In this document: in pieces, positions 1 through 13,000 of the stretch
Position numbering within the stretch: position 1 is the first letter of the stretch
Layout of the letters: every line of letters starts with the position of its first letter
Origin: Rhizophagus irregularis
Lineage: Eukaryota; Glomeromycota; Glomeromycetes; Glomerales; Glomeraceae
Assembly: GCF_026210795.1 (NCBI RefSeq)
Contig: NC_089442.1
Span: forward strand, 2,604,001-2,668,000
DNA length: 64,000 bases
Reading direction: 5' to 3'
Made by a program: the position numbers and the translations under genes
Notes under the pieces: model-generated
The model's input: the letters and a program-made list of their open reading frames with translations, nothing else
The model's database searches: none
What the model was told of the DNA's origin: nothing

Positions 1-59
1 GTATTTAATATTTGTGACGAAATCCGATAATGTTGTGCGTAACTACTCCATTATGTTAT

Positions 60-545
60 AACGATATCGTCACGTTGGTTTATGTTAACCATCCGGGGAG
101 AGAGATGTGTCTAATTTACCAGGTACGATCGTATCTTTAATTTCGCAGAAACTTGCACCATAATCCGCGTACTTATTAATTTAACAATTGTCACAAAGTT
201 TCGATACAATATTAGTGTCATAACAGTTAACCATCTGGAGAGAGAGAGATGTCTAATTTACCAGGTACTTATCTTTAATTTCGCAGAAACTTGCGTTGTA
301 TGTAATACGGACTCTTGTCAATTCAGTATTTGGTATAATATTAGTGTCTTATGTTAACCGTCGGAGAGAAGAAGTATTTACAGGTGCGTCGTAATCAGGA
401 AACTTACATCAATTCAACATTTATAATATTATTGTCATACCGATATTGTCGCATTGTTTTATGTTACTAGAGAGGGATGCGCCTACATAATTTACCAAGT
501 ACGATTAAACTTCGCAATACTTATCAATTCAACAATTGTGAATCA
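60..545. repeat. Imperfect tandem repeat, ~130-bp unit, about four copies
   Basis: Four degenerate copies begin near 84, 226, 353 and 461. Each starts with a GTTAACC- or GTTAC-like stretch and a GGAGAGAG run, continues with TAATTTACCAGGTAC and TTTCGCAGAAACTTGC, and ends in a CAATTCAAC-like stretch. Copies 1 and 2 are closest to each other. Copies 1 and 4 are preceded by a similar GATATCGTC/GATATTGTC segment. I see no coding sequence in it. Confidence 0.6.
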
Positions 546-805
546 ATAATGACGGAACGTGACTACTTCAAGCTGTAATAACAATGATATCGATACGTTG
601 TTTTTATTTTTCATTTTCGACCATCATAATTGCATATTAATAATATATACGGCATTATCAATTAATAAAAATTATTGAATGTACTAGTACTTACGGTTCA
701 CAATTTTTTCATGACCCAAAATTCTTGTCAAATATTATCTTGATACTGTGTAAATGTCGTCCTGATATCTTAATAATATTTTTAAATGAAATAATATTTT
801 TAAAC

Positions 806-1335
806 GATATCGTAACAGTACGGTTTGATAATTATATCGATACATTTTCAACATCATCGCAACATCTTCACGATAACATCACGATTTTTAAATGATATCG
901 TAACAGTACGGTTTGATAATTATATCGATACATTTTCAACATCATCGCAACATCTTCACGATAACATCACGATTTTTAAATGATATCGTAACAGTACGGT
1001 TTGATAATTATATCGATACATTTTCAATATCATCGCAACATCTTCACGATAACATCATGATTTTTAAATGATATCGTAACAGTACGGTTTGATAATTATA
1101 TCGATACATTTTCAATATCATCGCAACATCTTAACGATAACATCACGATTTTTAAATGATATCGTAACAATACGGTTTGATAATTATATCGATACATTTT
1201 CAACATCATCGCAACATCTTCACGATAACATCACGATTTTTAAATGATATCGTAACAATACGGTTTCGATAATCATAACGATACATTTTCAACATCATCG
1301 TAACATCTTCACGACGACATCACGATTTTTTTGAA
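806..1335. repeat. 88-bp tandem array rich in GATATCG
   Basis: Six units start at 806, 894, 982, 1070, 1158 and 1246, exactly 88 bp apart and almost identical, and a divergent seventh starts near 1336. Each unit opens with GATATCGTAAC and includes TATCGATACATTTTCAAC and a CACGATAACATCACGA stretch. The regular spacing and low divergence suggest recent amplification. The same GATATC theme recurs with different unit lengths at 42725-43545 and 55640-56450. Confidence 0.9.
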
Positions 1336-1556
1336 GATATCGCGACGATATAGTTATGATAGTCTTAACGATACCTTTCCAACATCTTCGCGATATTAAA
1401 TTACGAAATCAATATGATATCGTTCTGATATCAAAATGTTACCGATTTTAATATCGCGAAGATGTTGGAAAGGTATCGTTAAGACTATCATAACTATATC
1501 GTCGCGATATCTTCAAAAAAATCGTGATGTCGTCGTGAAGATGTTGAAAATGTATC
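1280..1556. repeat. Long inverted repeat (~100-bp arms) at the end of the 88-bp array
   Basis: The left arm (about 1280-1398) is the reverse complement of the right arm (about 1449-1556) apart from a ~12-bp gap and a few changes. The shared core includes GATACCTTTCCAACATCTTC on the left and its complement on the right. The ~50-bp spacer contains another GATATCGTTCTGATATC palindrome. A transcript of this segment would fold into a long hairpin. Confidence 0.85.
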
Positions 1557-3649
1557 ATTAAAATATTGTGGCAAATTTGAAGATTTCAGCAAAGAAGTTA
1601 AATCACATTATTATTTCAAAAACTAGTAAACAGAATTTAATTATTTCTGATTCAATGAATTTATATTATCAAAATGCATCTAATTGCAGTGTTTTTATGT
1701 CTTTAAATTTGATAGATCAAATGTTATTCTTAACAGTAAAATGCAAATAATTCATTATTTATTTTTAAAAATTTGACATATACAAATTTTATAACATTTT
1801 CTTTTCTATTAAACTTAAAAAAATGAAATATGATTCATTATATTTGTCTTATTAAAGTACATTGTATCTATTATTTTCATGTCTTTAGGATTAATGAATT
1901 AAAAGTTATTTGCATTTTACTGTTTTTAGACATTCAGCAATAACTTCTGATCTATTGAACTTACAGACTTGAAAATACTGTGGTTAGACGTGTCTCTATT
2001 GGACGAATCTAATGAATCATAAATCATTAAATTCTGATCACTGGACATTGATTTAATGTGATTTAATAGTTATTTTTTAAAAGTATTTAGATACTTTTGG
2101 CAGGTGGATGTATACTATATAAAATATATTAACTATATTATATATATCAACTATATTTGATATATTGCATATGTTGCATATATTGAACATTTGCAACATA
2201 GGTTGTTATCACATATTCTGGTCTTAGGGGCATGCCAGAAATCAGCTGATTTGAAAGAAGATGGAGGAGTCAAGCTTCAAATATTAAATTTTACTGGATA
2301 TTATTATAATTAACAAATATTAAAAAATTTCCTATACAAAATTTTTACAAGTTTAAAAATAATTATAGGATTCTATTTATATAATTCACAAATATCTGGT
2401 CTCAGCTTATAATTATATTTATTTATAAGTTATATTTGTAAAACATTTAGAAAAGTCAAATTTATATACTAGAAATACTGATATTTTTTAGTTTTAGTAT
2501 TGTACTGGATTCCAGCTTACAAAGCAATTTTTTTTTTTTTTTGACTTGAATTTGCTACTAAATTACAATTAATTATTCTTTTACAATTAATGCTTATTTA
2601 TTGTATCCATTATCAAGGAAAATTTCTGTCCCAAGAGATGTAGTATATCTTCAGAGATTATTTCAGTAGTGTTTTATTATCTAATATTCTTTATCATCAT
2701 CAGAGTTAATATTCACATTATCAGGGAGGTTGGAAGATTTAGTAAAAAAAGGTATCAGAATAGTTATTGTAAATTCTATTGATCAGTTCGATAAACGTCG
2801 CATGATATATTTCTAGAGAATCGTGCGATACCTATATTTTTCATAAATAAATATAAAATGGAATTATATATAATGCAATTAAACTAACCGAAATATTTTA
2901 AGCAAATTGATAAATATTTAAAAAAATAAATAGCAAGCTAATAAGCTAATCATTTGTTTTGTTTAAAGAAATTAATCTATATTAACAAATATAATTAAAT
3001 AATTTAATATTAATTACATAAATGGGTAAGATCAATGTCCTATTAATTTAAACTACTAATGTATGAAATGGACCCTAACAAGCTAAGTTTAATCTAGTTA
3101 ATATGTTATATATGTTACATAATATCATGAATGACGCATTCTAAAATTGTAAAAGAAGTTTTTTAATTTGAATATCAGTCTAGTTTACCTTTCTGTTCTG
3201 ACACCAAAAATGAACAAACGTATTTAAATGTTTGTATTACAACAAGAGAAAGAAGATATATAAAAATTTATAAGCAAACGATGCCTGATAAAAATTGCAT
3301 GTGGAAAACACATTTAACATTAGCCTCATATTCGAAACAGTTGCTATATTCAAGTTGGGAGCTAAGCTAGGGATTTCTAACCCTAAGCTCTAAGATTACG
3401 TAACCGAACCTTTTTATTAGTGATCATCATTTCATTATTTCTCAGTGACGAACTCTGCGCATATATATGTGCACTTCCAAGTTTCGATTTCATGAATTTT
3501 TAAATTTGCCGTTGGTTCTATAGTATGTACGTTCTTGTATTTTGTAATACTTTAAAGTAAGACATTTAGTAAGATATTACTTACTTTAGATTTAAGACAG
3601 TCAAAGTTTTTTTGGAAGTCAACAGCAAATTATACGAATATATTAGCCA
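1557..3649. other. Intergenic, no supported gene
   Basis: AT-rich DNA with homopolymer runs (for example T14 near 2527) and an ATAT-rich segment near 2100-2200. The only open frame (1568-1750) has no ATG and no recognisable motif. The last few hundred bases should contain the promoter of the Nem1-type gene at 3650, but I see no clear TATA-type motif that I could assign. Confidence 0.5.
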
Positions 3650-4907
3650 ATGCTGGCATCTACACAGTCTTCATCTCTTGTAAGCCAGGAGATATATACA
3701 TCTTCTAATGCTACAACGTCAGCATCGTCTTCGAATTCAACAACTAATGGAGAAAGTTGTGTCAATACTAATAATAACTTATCGGAATGTCTTACCGCTT
3801 CTTCTTCAACACCTCCTTCTTATTTTTTATTATACTACTGGACAATATTATATACTTATATAACAAATATTTTCAGTAAATCAACTGCAAGGTTACGAAG
3901 ACATTCCACTGGCGAGCATGCATATATGGCACAAACATCAGTTTCTGATACTAATAATAACATTAATAGTAATACAAACAATAATAATTCACCACAACAA
4001 CCACTTCGTCGTTCTCCGCGATTTAAATCAAAAAAGCAATTGCAACAACAAATTACTTCTTCATCAGTTGATAGTATATCCCCACTTAAAGCTGCCAATT
4101 CATCGATTCGTTTGAGAAATAATTCAAAGACATCAACACAATCATTTATGATGAAAACGAAGACACTTATATTGGATTTGGACGAAACCTTAATACATTC
4201 AACATCGAGGGGATCGCGAGCAGACGCGCACATGATTGAAGTCATGGTAGATAATCATGCTTGTTTATATTACGTGTATAAAAGACCACATGTGGATCAT
4301 TTTTTGAAAAAGGTATAGAAATAGATATTAAATTCATTTTTATTTATAGAGACTACGTTAATTATTAAATTTTTGTTTAGGTTAGTGAATGGTACAAGGT
4401 AGTTATTTTTACTGCCTCTATGCCTGAATATGCTGACCCTGTAATCGATTGGTTGGATCCAAATAAAAATTTAATCTGTAATCGATTTTTTCGACAGGTA
4501 TAAAAATATTTTTTTTAAATTGTTAGATTTGATTTTTATGATACAAGAACATCATATTTCCATTATAATTTTTATCGATATCAGTCTTGTACCAATCGAA
4601 ATGGAGCTTACATTAAAGATTTAACAATTGTTGAACCAGACCTTTCAAAGGTCTGTTTAGTTGATAATTCACCAATATCTTATGCTATGCAACAAGGTAA
4701 TATAGATATGTATATATAGTTATTTATTTTGTTAAAAAGATACGAAATAATTTGATTTTATTTGATAATTTGTTAGAAAATGGGATAGCAATTGAAGGCT
4801 GGATAAATGATCCTAATGATGAAGCGTTGTTAGATCTTTTACCTTTCTTAGATGCATTAAGATTTACCGAGGATGTAAGATCTATATTATCTCTAGCAAC
4901 TTATTGA
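3650..4907 (+). CDS. NEM1: Nem1/Dullard (CTDNEP1)-type phosphatase, 4 exons
   Basis: Exons 3650-4312, 4381-4497, 4585-4696 and 4777-4907 join in frame to about 340 residues. The N-terminus is Ser/Thr/Asn-rich, followed by a hydrophobic segment at about residues 57-75, consistent with an ER/nuclear-envelope anchor. The C-terminal half is an FCP1/NIF-type HAD phosphatase with catalytic DLDET (D176 and D178), then [15 protein letters not shown] and the VDNSP loop. In yeast and animals Nem1/Dullard with its partner Spo7 dephosphorylates the lipin Pah1 and so controls phospholipid versus triacylglycerol synthesis; that role here follows from the family. The motif order and the KVSEWYKVV-type sequence after the first intron fit Nem1 better than CTD phosphatases. 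The ATG is the first in frame after upstream stops. Splice sites are GT/AG with coherent phase. Confidence 0.9.
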
Positions 4908-5649
4908 TATCAGGGGAAAAAAGAAAATACTATTTTCATTAATCACAAAGAAAGTTCTGTAGTAAAAAAAAAAAAACTTTTGTTAGAATGGCCTGTAATT
5001 GCAAAAAAATGATTATTTTTATAAATGGTTATGGTTATTAATATGTAATATCACATCTCTTCATTATCAAACTTTAGAAATTCTGATTGTAATATAGAAT
5101 CAATAACGGCTGAATCTGCATTAAGTAAATTTAGATCAGATAAATAGTAATATTATAAGATTAAATTCTTTATTTATGGGACTTTTCCATGATATACATA
5201 ATTAATAATAATTTTTTTATTCAATGTAAATTACTAAATTCGGGTGAGACTATTAAAAAAAGCATGTTAAATTAATAATCAATTTTGTCAAGTTAAAGTT
5301 ATACTCAACTTCCCGTAATATACACCATGTTATTTTATGGTAAATAAATTGGGAAAACCAGTAAATATCTACATAGTTTAGAATAATTATAACCATTTAA
5401 GGTAATTCAAAAAATTAAAAAATACATTGATTGGAGCTACTTGCTCGCCCGAAAAAAAAAGAAACAATAATAGGTACATAATAAATTTCCTACAAAATCA
5501 AACTTAAAGGGGTAAGCAAGCAGGTCCAGCCCACTTCGGTCTCCCATTCTCAATTAAAAAATAATAATAAATTGAACAAGATGTAAAAGTAACAATAAAA
5601 ACAAAATAATGAAAAAAAAACTATTAAAACAAAAATATAACATATAAAA
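4908..5649. other. Convergent intergenic region
   Basis: It lies between the stop codons of two converging genes and should hold both 3' untranslated regions. It is AT-rich with A-runs. I see no further open frame, RNA gene or repeat. Confidence 0.5.
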
Positions 5650-7469
5650 TTAATGGCTACTCAATAACTGCTTTATATTTTTTGGAGTAGTTTCATCATT
5701 TAAATGTTTGGTATTAAAACGTAAGGCAGACATCAAATTTGAGTATTCATTTATACCGTGAGTTTGAATGGCTTTTACTGATGATTTTATCTTTTTTTTT
5801 TTAAGAAAAATTTATTAATTAATTTCATGATTAATAAGATTCTGGAAAAATTTAAAAGTGAATATAACTTACATTAATCGGTGATTGTTTAATAAATGCT
5901 CCTTGAGGATCGATGTGGTCATATAAAATAATGGATACAACCATTACTCGTAAAAAAAAATCAGTTCGTTGAGTTCTCTTTTTTGTGACTGCATGATAAC
6001 ACGCTGCTGCCAATAGTGATAGACATTCCGATACACTTCTGCCAAGGTTATTCTATGATGACAACCAACCAAAATGAAATCATTAGTTATAATTTATTTA
6101 TGCGTATATGGCAGTCATACCAATTAATAGACAATTTCATTTGTAATAAATAAGAATCATTATACGATAAGTAAATTTAATAAATTTATAATTTACCAAA
6201 AATCGGTAAATTAAAACAATTTATGTATTACCTTACTGACAAAAAGTGCCGTTACGTCTGTAACTGTCTTCAGCATTGGTGTAGGATATGCATAAAATAA
6301 GGAAATTCGGTTTGCCAATTCGTCCTCAATCATTGCGGTTTTTAAATCCGTCTGGTGATTATACATATTAATATTAGCTCAAAATATTGATGAATAAAAT
6401 TTAGAGATATTAATTTAAAATAAAACAAACTTCATTTGCTAATTTTCCTCGACTCAGTGTTCGTCGATAATAAGAAAAGTCATTTTGAATTGATGGTGTT
6501 TTCATCTAATTTCATATTTTACGAAAACGTTAGAATAAATATCACATATAATATATTTTGCTGTAAATTTTCTCTATTTTAAAATAAATGATTTCTACAA
6601 CCTTCAAATAGTCGAATTCAAAGGCAAAATCCAGTATTTCTGCTAACAATTTTGTAAGTGCTTGATATTGTTCAATATTTTTTCGAACATTCCCTTCACA
6701 TAGTATTTTTAATAATTTAGGATAAGCATCCTCTAAAATGAATAACAATAAATAAATAAAATTATTTAAACCAGTAATAATAACAATAATAAATAATAAA
6801 TTAATTAATACCCAAGGAAGCAGAATACTCAAAATATTGTTTTAATTTTGCAACTGCTGGTTGAACAGCTTGCCAAGCTTCTTCTTCATTGTCAGGTGTA
6901 GGATTGGATATTGCTTTTCTAATTAGATCTCCGCATCCTTCATAATGTCGTAAAGAATCTAAAAGGTCATTGACTGGTCGGAGGAGTTCAGAAACATGTC
7001 CATAAAGATCTGATTCCTCCTGTGTTGGTGTGGCATCTTGAATAAAACAAATTCATGTAAGTAATTAAGTCTTGAAATCCATGCATTAAAAAAAGTCTAT
7101 AATTTATTGACCCAGCCGCTTTTTTTTTATTTAGAAATATATATTTGTATAAATTATATTATATAAACATAAAATAAAAAATAAACTATAGCTATCTAAA
7201 CAAATACGCACGGGTCTTATGGAGTAAATAGTTATTATTTGATTTCCGCTTCCATTATATGCTAAAGTTTCGTTTATTTTCTGGAAAAAACTAAGCATCG
7301 GTAACAAAGTTTCTTTTTAGTCACCTTGCACTGATACTGGAGGGACTTCACTTAGTCTTTTTTTTTTTTTAAAAAAAATATATTACTTACTTTCAAGGTC
7401 GAGGTTCAAATCTGGCACCGTTGCGTCACCATTTACCCTACCACTAAAATGTGATAATATAATTCCCAT
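5650..7469 (-). CDS. CYRI/FAM49 family Rac1-binding protein, 7 exons
   Basis: Minus-strand exons 7391-7469, 6812-7036, 6602-6732, 6431-6505, 6232-6351, 5873-6052 and 5650-5790 give about 316 residues, close to the ~320 of animal CYRI-A/B. The protein starts Met-Gly, the N-myristoylation context of the family. A NDFSYYRRTLSR segment places the Arg pair at residues 159-160, matching the Arg160/Arg161 Rac1-binding pair of mammalian CYRI-B. Other family blocks are AISNPT, EEAWQAVQP, VAKLKQY, EPTPMLKT-like YPTPMLKTV, ILYDHIDPQGAF and ALRFNTKHLNDE near the end. CYRI proteins bind active Rac1 and restrain the SCAR/WAVE complex at the membrane (family knowledge); the fungal role is inferred. It is usually absent from well-studied yeasts. 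The last intron's acceptor lies in an A-run and is the least certain. Confidence 0.92.
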
Positions 7470-8263
7470 ATTATATAGATTGTGCGTAAAAAAAGTTATT
7501 TTTTTTTTTTTTTTCAAGACGGTAAAAGTGAATGGTTCGATTTGAGAGGTATGGCTTCTTGCCTAATTCGTCGAATATAGGTTGGGGTAACACTACCAGG
7601 TGCTGTGGTATAATACCTCTTGGTTAGAAATTTTATTTTATTTTTCTTTTTTTCTTACAAGGCCAGTCAGATGAGTTTAAAAACAATTTGAACGTCCGTT
7701 GAAAGTACACCAAATAAAATTACCTCCGGTAAAAAATTAGTTTATGAAGGGTTATGGAACGGAATAAAAGCTCAGATTAAATTATAGAAGGAGTGGGTGT
7801 GAATTTTGGCGACCAAGAAGAAGGAATAATGTTGTTTTTCCTCAAAAAGAAGGGAAATTTTTTTAAACAATTTTTTAGACGGAACACAAACACACCAAAA
7901 GACGCTCTTTAACGTAAGTTACATTTTTGGGATTTTTGGGTACACAAAATTTATATGTATTCATGCACACATGGCTGTGAACCAAATCCCAAGGTTAAAA
8001 TATTTAAACATTACATTCTTTATACCATTATATGTATGAAATCGGGAATTAGAGATTACCACAAATAATTTATTTTTTTTAATAAATCACCTTGAAATAG
8101 TTTAGCTTTGGCTAAAATTATAATTTCACTAAGGAACCAACATGGTGATAAAAATAAATGTCCGAAATTATTTATTACCATCTAACCTAACTAGTAATCT
8201 GTACCATACCGTATCCATTAGAATCATCATTTACGCATGCACTTACCTTTTCATTATATCCCG
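7470..8263. other. Intergenic region between two minus-strand genes
   Basis: It contains the promoter side of the CYRI-type gene and the 3' side of CWC2. Notable only for long T or A runs (for example near 7500-7515). No supported gene. Confidence 0.45.
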
Positions 8264-9871
8264 TTATCCATGCTCTTCTTCACTTTCATGATCATCATTA
8301 TCGTCATCACTTTCATATTCGGCCAATCCTGTTAATGCTTCGGTTGTAGTTTCTTTGATTTTATTATAATTTGCCGAGCTAAATCCCTGTGAGAGAATCT
8401 TTAAATTTTCTAAAGTTTCATCAGATACAATTGATTTGTTTTTTAAAGATGAATTCGAGCTTGAGTTCGTTTTTATTGTTTCCATATTAGGCTGATGACC
8501 GGCATATTGTTGATCTTCATAATATACAGAAGCCTCTAGATCATCCGAATTTTGACCTCCCTCTAAAACTAAGGGATTTTGATTATTATCATCGTTTAAT
8601 CGAGGACGTTTATTGATATAATCATTATTTGATAATGTAAACTCGGCGGGGAGACTTTTTATTATTGCTTGTGCTGCCATAGCTTCTGCCTTTCTCTTAA
8701 ATTCTGCTTTAGCTTTAGGATTAGGATCATCTGTGGCCCATCTACCAAAAATCATATTATATATTGATTATATTATAAAATGACCATCTGTATAATCTTT
8801 ATTTCAAAGATAATATCTTTCCCTTACCTTACATTAAGCACCTAGTTGAGTTTATTATTAAAATGTTTTATTAATTCATATAATACATAATATATAATAT
8901 ACTAACTTCATTTTATTACTTTCACTTACTTCATTATTGTCTAAACTCTGATTACTCATGGCTTCTTTTGCAAATTCAGCATTAAGAGAATTAGTATATG
9001 ACACGAATGCAACTCCTTTGTCTTTTAGTATTTTTACTAATAATTAAAAACATGATTTAATAAAATGAAATTAATAATAAAAACCAATCATTTTGCCTAA
9101 TTACTTTTTTCAATTTCTCCCCATTCCCCAAAGTGTTTACGTACAATATCCTATAACAGGAAAAATATTATCAATATATTTTTATAAAACGTAAGTAATT
9201 AAAAATACATTAAGGTGTAAAAACCTCCATATCAGGACAAATTGTCACATGCCCAACATAAAGTGTCCTATTTTCTCTATTAAAAGAGCCGATGCCACCC
9301 ATATCTTCACGATATTCATCAAATTTATCTCGTCCGAAAGAATCAATAGTCGTATCAACCGGATCTGAATCTGTTGGTATTCTATGCCAATAATTACATT
9401 CGTACCTGTCAGAAAATTAGGATATTAAGAATTAAATAGATGTTGCAAGAATTTGCAAAAGAACGTAAATATTTAATTAGGAGCATTTACCCAAATGGAC
9501 AACATCCTCTTGCAAAATAAAGGCAAAAATACGTATTAGATATTTTATCACCTTTTGTTTCTCCAGCATCAAGCTTTACGTTACAACGAGTTTTTGCTTT
9601 TTCCCTAAAAGAAATTTAAAGTTTATTGTTTGAACTTCATAAAATCAAATAGGTAAAACTTTACCTTGTAAACTTAGACGATCTTTCTCCTCCAGACCAT
9701 TTATTATACCAAATATTATAAAAAGTTCCTTGCTGATCAGAATTAACTCTGTTCGGCCCTACTTTAAGAATGGAGTCGTCTACCTACATAAGCGAGTTGA
9801 ATAATGAAACTGTGTAAATAAAAAAATGTATATTTTAATAATGTTCGTACCTGTTTCCTTGCAGGTTTCAT
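8264..9871 (-). CDS. CWC2: Pre-mRNA splicing factor Cwc2 (RBM22-like), 8 exons with a 14-nt micro-exon
   Basis: Minus-strand exons 9851-9871, 9665-9783, 9491-9604, 9225-9405, 9105-9150, 8930-9036, 8828-8841 and 8264-8741 give about 359 residues (yeast Cwc2 is 339). Order: the conserved N-terminal torus region with GTFYNIWYNKWSGG, a CCCH zinc finger (CLYFARGCCPFGYEC then YWH), an RRM with TLYVG as RNP2 and KGVAFVSY as RNP1, then VLNVRWATDDPNP and an acidic, low-complexity tail. Cwc2 contacts U6 snRNA and helps shape the spliceosome active site (known family role). The codons for VLNV and part of the following Arg lie in a 14-nt exon at 8828-8841, needed to restore both frame and the conserved motif. 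It shares a 226-bp divergent promoter region with NOC2. Confidence 0.93.
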
Positions 9872-10097
9872 GGTGAAATACAAATGTGAATCGCAAGGCA
9901 GAAAATTGTTTTTCAGAATACAAAAATAAATAATATCATTTAAGGTTAGAGACTTAGAGTAGAAATTCAGATGTATTCCTTTATGCTATAATGCCGGCCA
10001 AAAAGTTACCCGGGTTTAGACTTCCCAATATAGAATCTGATGACGATCAACATATAAAAAAGAAAATCGGTTCGATAATCTATATGTTAGAAAAAAA
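9872..10097. promoter_or_regulatory. Divergent promoter region of CWC2 and NOC2
   Basis: Only 226 bp separate the two start codons on opposite strands, so the promoters must be here or overlap the 5' ends. An upstream ATG at 9991 opens a 51-codon frame that ends at 10146, overlapping the NOC2 start at 10098 in another frame. No single core-promoter motif stands out. Confidence 0.5.
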
Positions 10098-13000
10098 ATG
10101 GCGAAAAATAAGAAAGCAACTAGAAAGTTTGAAAAAAAAAATTTAAAACAAACCATAGAGAAACGACGTAAAGTACAAAAATTTAAAAAAAGTGTTGAGA
10201 GACGTCAATTTAAAAAAAGATTATCGAGAAATGAAGCTCAAAACGATAACAATAATATTAATTTGTCCAAAAATATGAAAACTGATCAAAAACTTGTTGA
10301 CAGCGATGATTTAATAAGCGAAGAAATTGTTAAGTAAGAAATTTATCATTAATGGATTATTTCAATAAAGAATTATTTATAATATTATAAATATTAGGTT
10401 AAAAGGAATGAAAGATCTTGCGTTATCAGATTCAAATGAAGAATCTTTAGAAGAGGATGATGATGAGATCTTCTTAGCTAGTGATGATGAAGAAAGAACA
10501 GAACTAAGTGATGTAATTAATAAAGAAGATGATGGTGATGATCAAAATTATAAACAATCAAAATCCTACAAGCAAAAGTTGTCTGTGCAGAAGGATGCTT
10601 TAGAACTTAAGAAACAAATTGAGGAATTAGAGCATAAAGATCCAGAATTTTATAATTATTTAAAGACAAATGATCAAGAGTTAATAGAATTCGACGTATC
10701 AGATTTTGAATCAAATAGTGAAAAAGATGATAGTGATGAGGATGATATTGTAATCGAAGAAGACTCTAATAGTGAAAATGAGGTAAAAATATTAAAGTGT
10801 ATAATTATAATTTACAGATAATTTATTTTAAGTATTTTGATTACTTATTTGTTACTAGAGTTTAAACGAGGATATTAATGAAAAAGAGGAAAAAGCAGCT
10901 TTGAAGGAATTTGAATTAGATGATGATATTAGTAATGAGAATATTCAGGATTTAACATCTGAAATGATTGATAAATGGGCATCTACTATAACTGAGGTAT
11001 TTATAAAATAGATTACAAAATCTTTTGCATCTTTTGTAAAGACTAATATAATATTTTATACAAAAAAATTTCAGAGCAAGTCCTTGAGATCTACACATAA
11101 ATTAGTTTTGGCTTTTCGTGCGGCAACACATATTAATCAAGATGAAGCTATGCAGTCATTTGCATATAAAATATCCAGTCCATCAGGTATATAATAAATA
11201 ATTTGATATTCAAGGATTTGATATTAAGCAATTTTTCTTATAAAAAATTATTTAAGTGTTTAATAATCTGGTGGTGGTTTGCTTGAAACATGTTCCTGAT
11301 GCTTTTGATCATCATTTGAACGTTAAGGATTCCGATGCAAAAAATCCGTAAGTATATTTCTTTCAAAATTTCTTTCTTTCTCTGTTTTTTAACAACTTCA
11401 TATATTTGTAGAAAGTCAATTTGTTCGCGCCGTAAATGGAAATCAATACAAACTTTAGTGAAGTCCTTCTTAAATAGTGTTCTTTATATCCTTAAACAAT
11501 TAACGGAAAATGATACGCTATATTTTATCATCAAGGAAGCAGAAAAATTAGTTCCCTATTACTCATGTTTTCCAAAATTGGCGGGCCAATACTTGAAGGT
11601 ATTATTGCAACATTGGGGAACTGCAGAAGATAAAGTTCGAGTTGTAGCTTTTATCAATATTCGAAAGCTTGCATTAGTTGCTCCACCTCCGTTTGTCGAT
11701 CTTTGCCTTAAGGTAAAAGATGATTTAAGGAATAATATGCAGTTGGACAAGAATTTAAAAAATTTAATTTTATTAGGGCATTTATACTACGTTTGTTCGA
11801 TGTTGTAAAGAAACTTCAATTTTTACACTACCTTCCATTATTCTTATGAGAAATTGTGCTATTGAGATTTATGGACTTGACTTTAAGAGCTCTTATCAGT
11901 CTGCCTTTGGATACATTAGACAGCTAGCTATTCATCTCAGGAATTCCATGAATATGAAAAGCGAGGTATTTCAAAATTTCTTTAATTGTAATATTTAATA
12001 TTTTCAGTTCATTCTTACGAATTTAAATTTTATTTTAGGAAACGTTTAATGCAGTATATAATTGGCAATATATACATTGTATTGAACTTTGGTCCGAAGT
12101 ATTGGCAACATATTGTGACGAACAACGCGTTGCAACTACTGGGCAAAATTCTTTACAGGAATTGATCTACCCATTGGTTCAAGTATGCATCGGAGTATTA
12201 AGATTAAATCCTTCTGCGCAGTATATCCCACTTCAATTTCATTGCATACGTGCATTAATTCGTTTAGCACAAAAAACTGGAACTTATATTCCGCTTGCTC
12301 CTTACCTTTTTGAAATTTTGCATTCTGCTGAAGTGCGCAGAAATGCAAAACCTTCTACATTGAAACCATTGGATTTTACAATACATTTGAAGTCACCAAA
12401 AAATTATCTACATACAAGCGTATATCAGGTATTATTATTTTACGTCGTTGATAAAGTAATATTATTTTGAACATTTATTTGATTTATAATTTATAGGAAG
12501 GAATATGTGAAGAGCTTACTGAGATTTTATTAGAGTACTATGCAAGTTATTGTTTATCAATAGCTTTCCCAGAATTAATAATACCAGCTGTCTTTCAAGT
12601 ACGTCTATAGTTATTTTTTTTTGATCAATAATAATTATTATTACAAATAACAATATTATTTATTTATTTAGATTAAACGATTTATTAAAGATTCCAAAAA
12701 ATTTAAAATAAATAAACAATTCCAACATTTAGTTCAAAAGGTATGTTAAAGAATAAAAATATTTATTTAATTTTTCCAACACTTATTTTATTTTATTTTA
12801 GTTTGAAGAAAATGGAAAATTTATTGAACATCGACGACAACATGTTGATTTTGGACCTGGAGATACCGAAAAAGTGGTATGAGTAAATGTAAATTTTCAA
12901 GATTTTTCTTAACATTTATTATAAGTTTATTTTGTTAAATTTGTGAATAGAAATCGTTTTTGAGAGATGTTAACATGGATTCGACGCCCCTGGGAGCATA

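Noticed and set aside
1568-1750. 60-codon frame after the inverted repeat
   Set aside because: No ATG start, no motif and no splice continuation.
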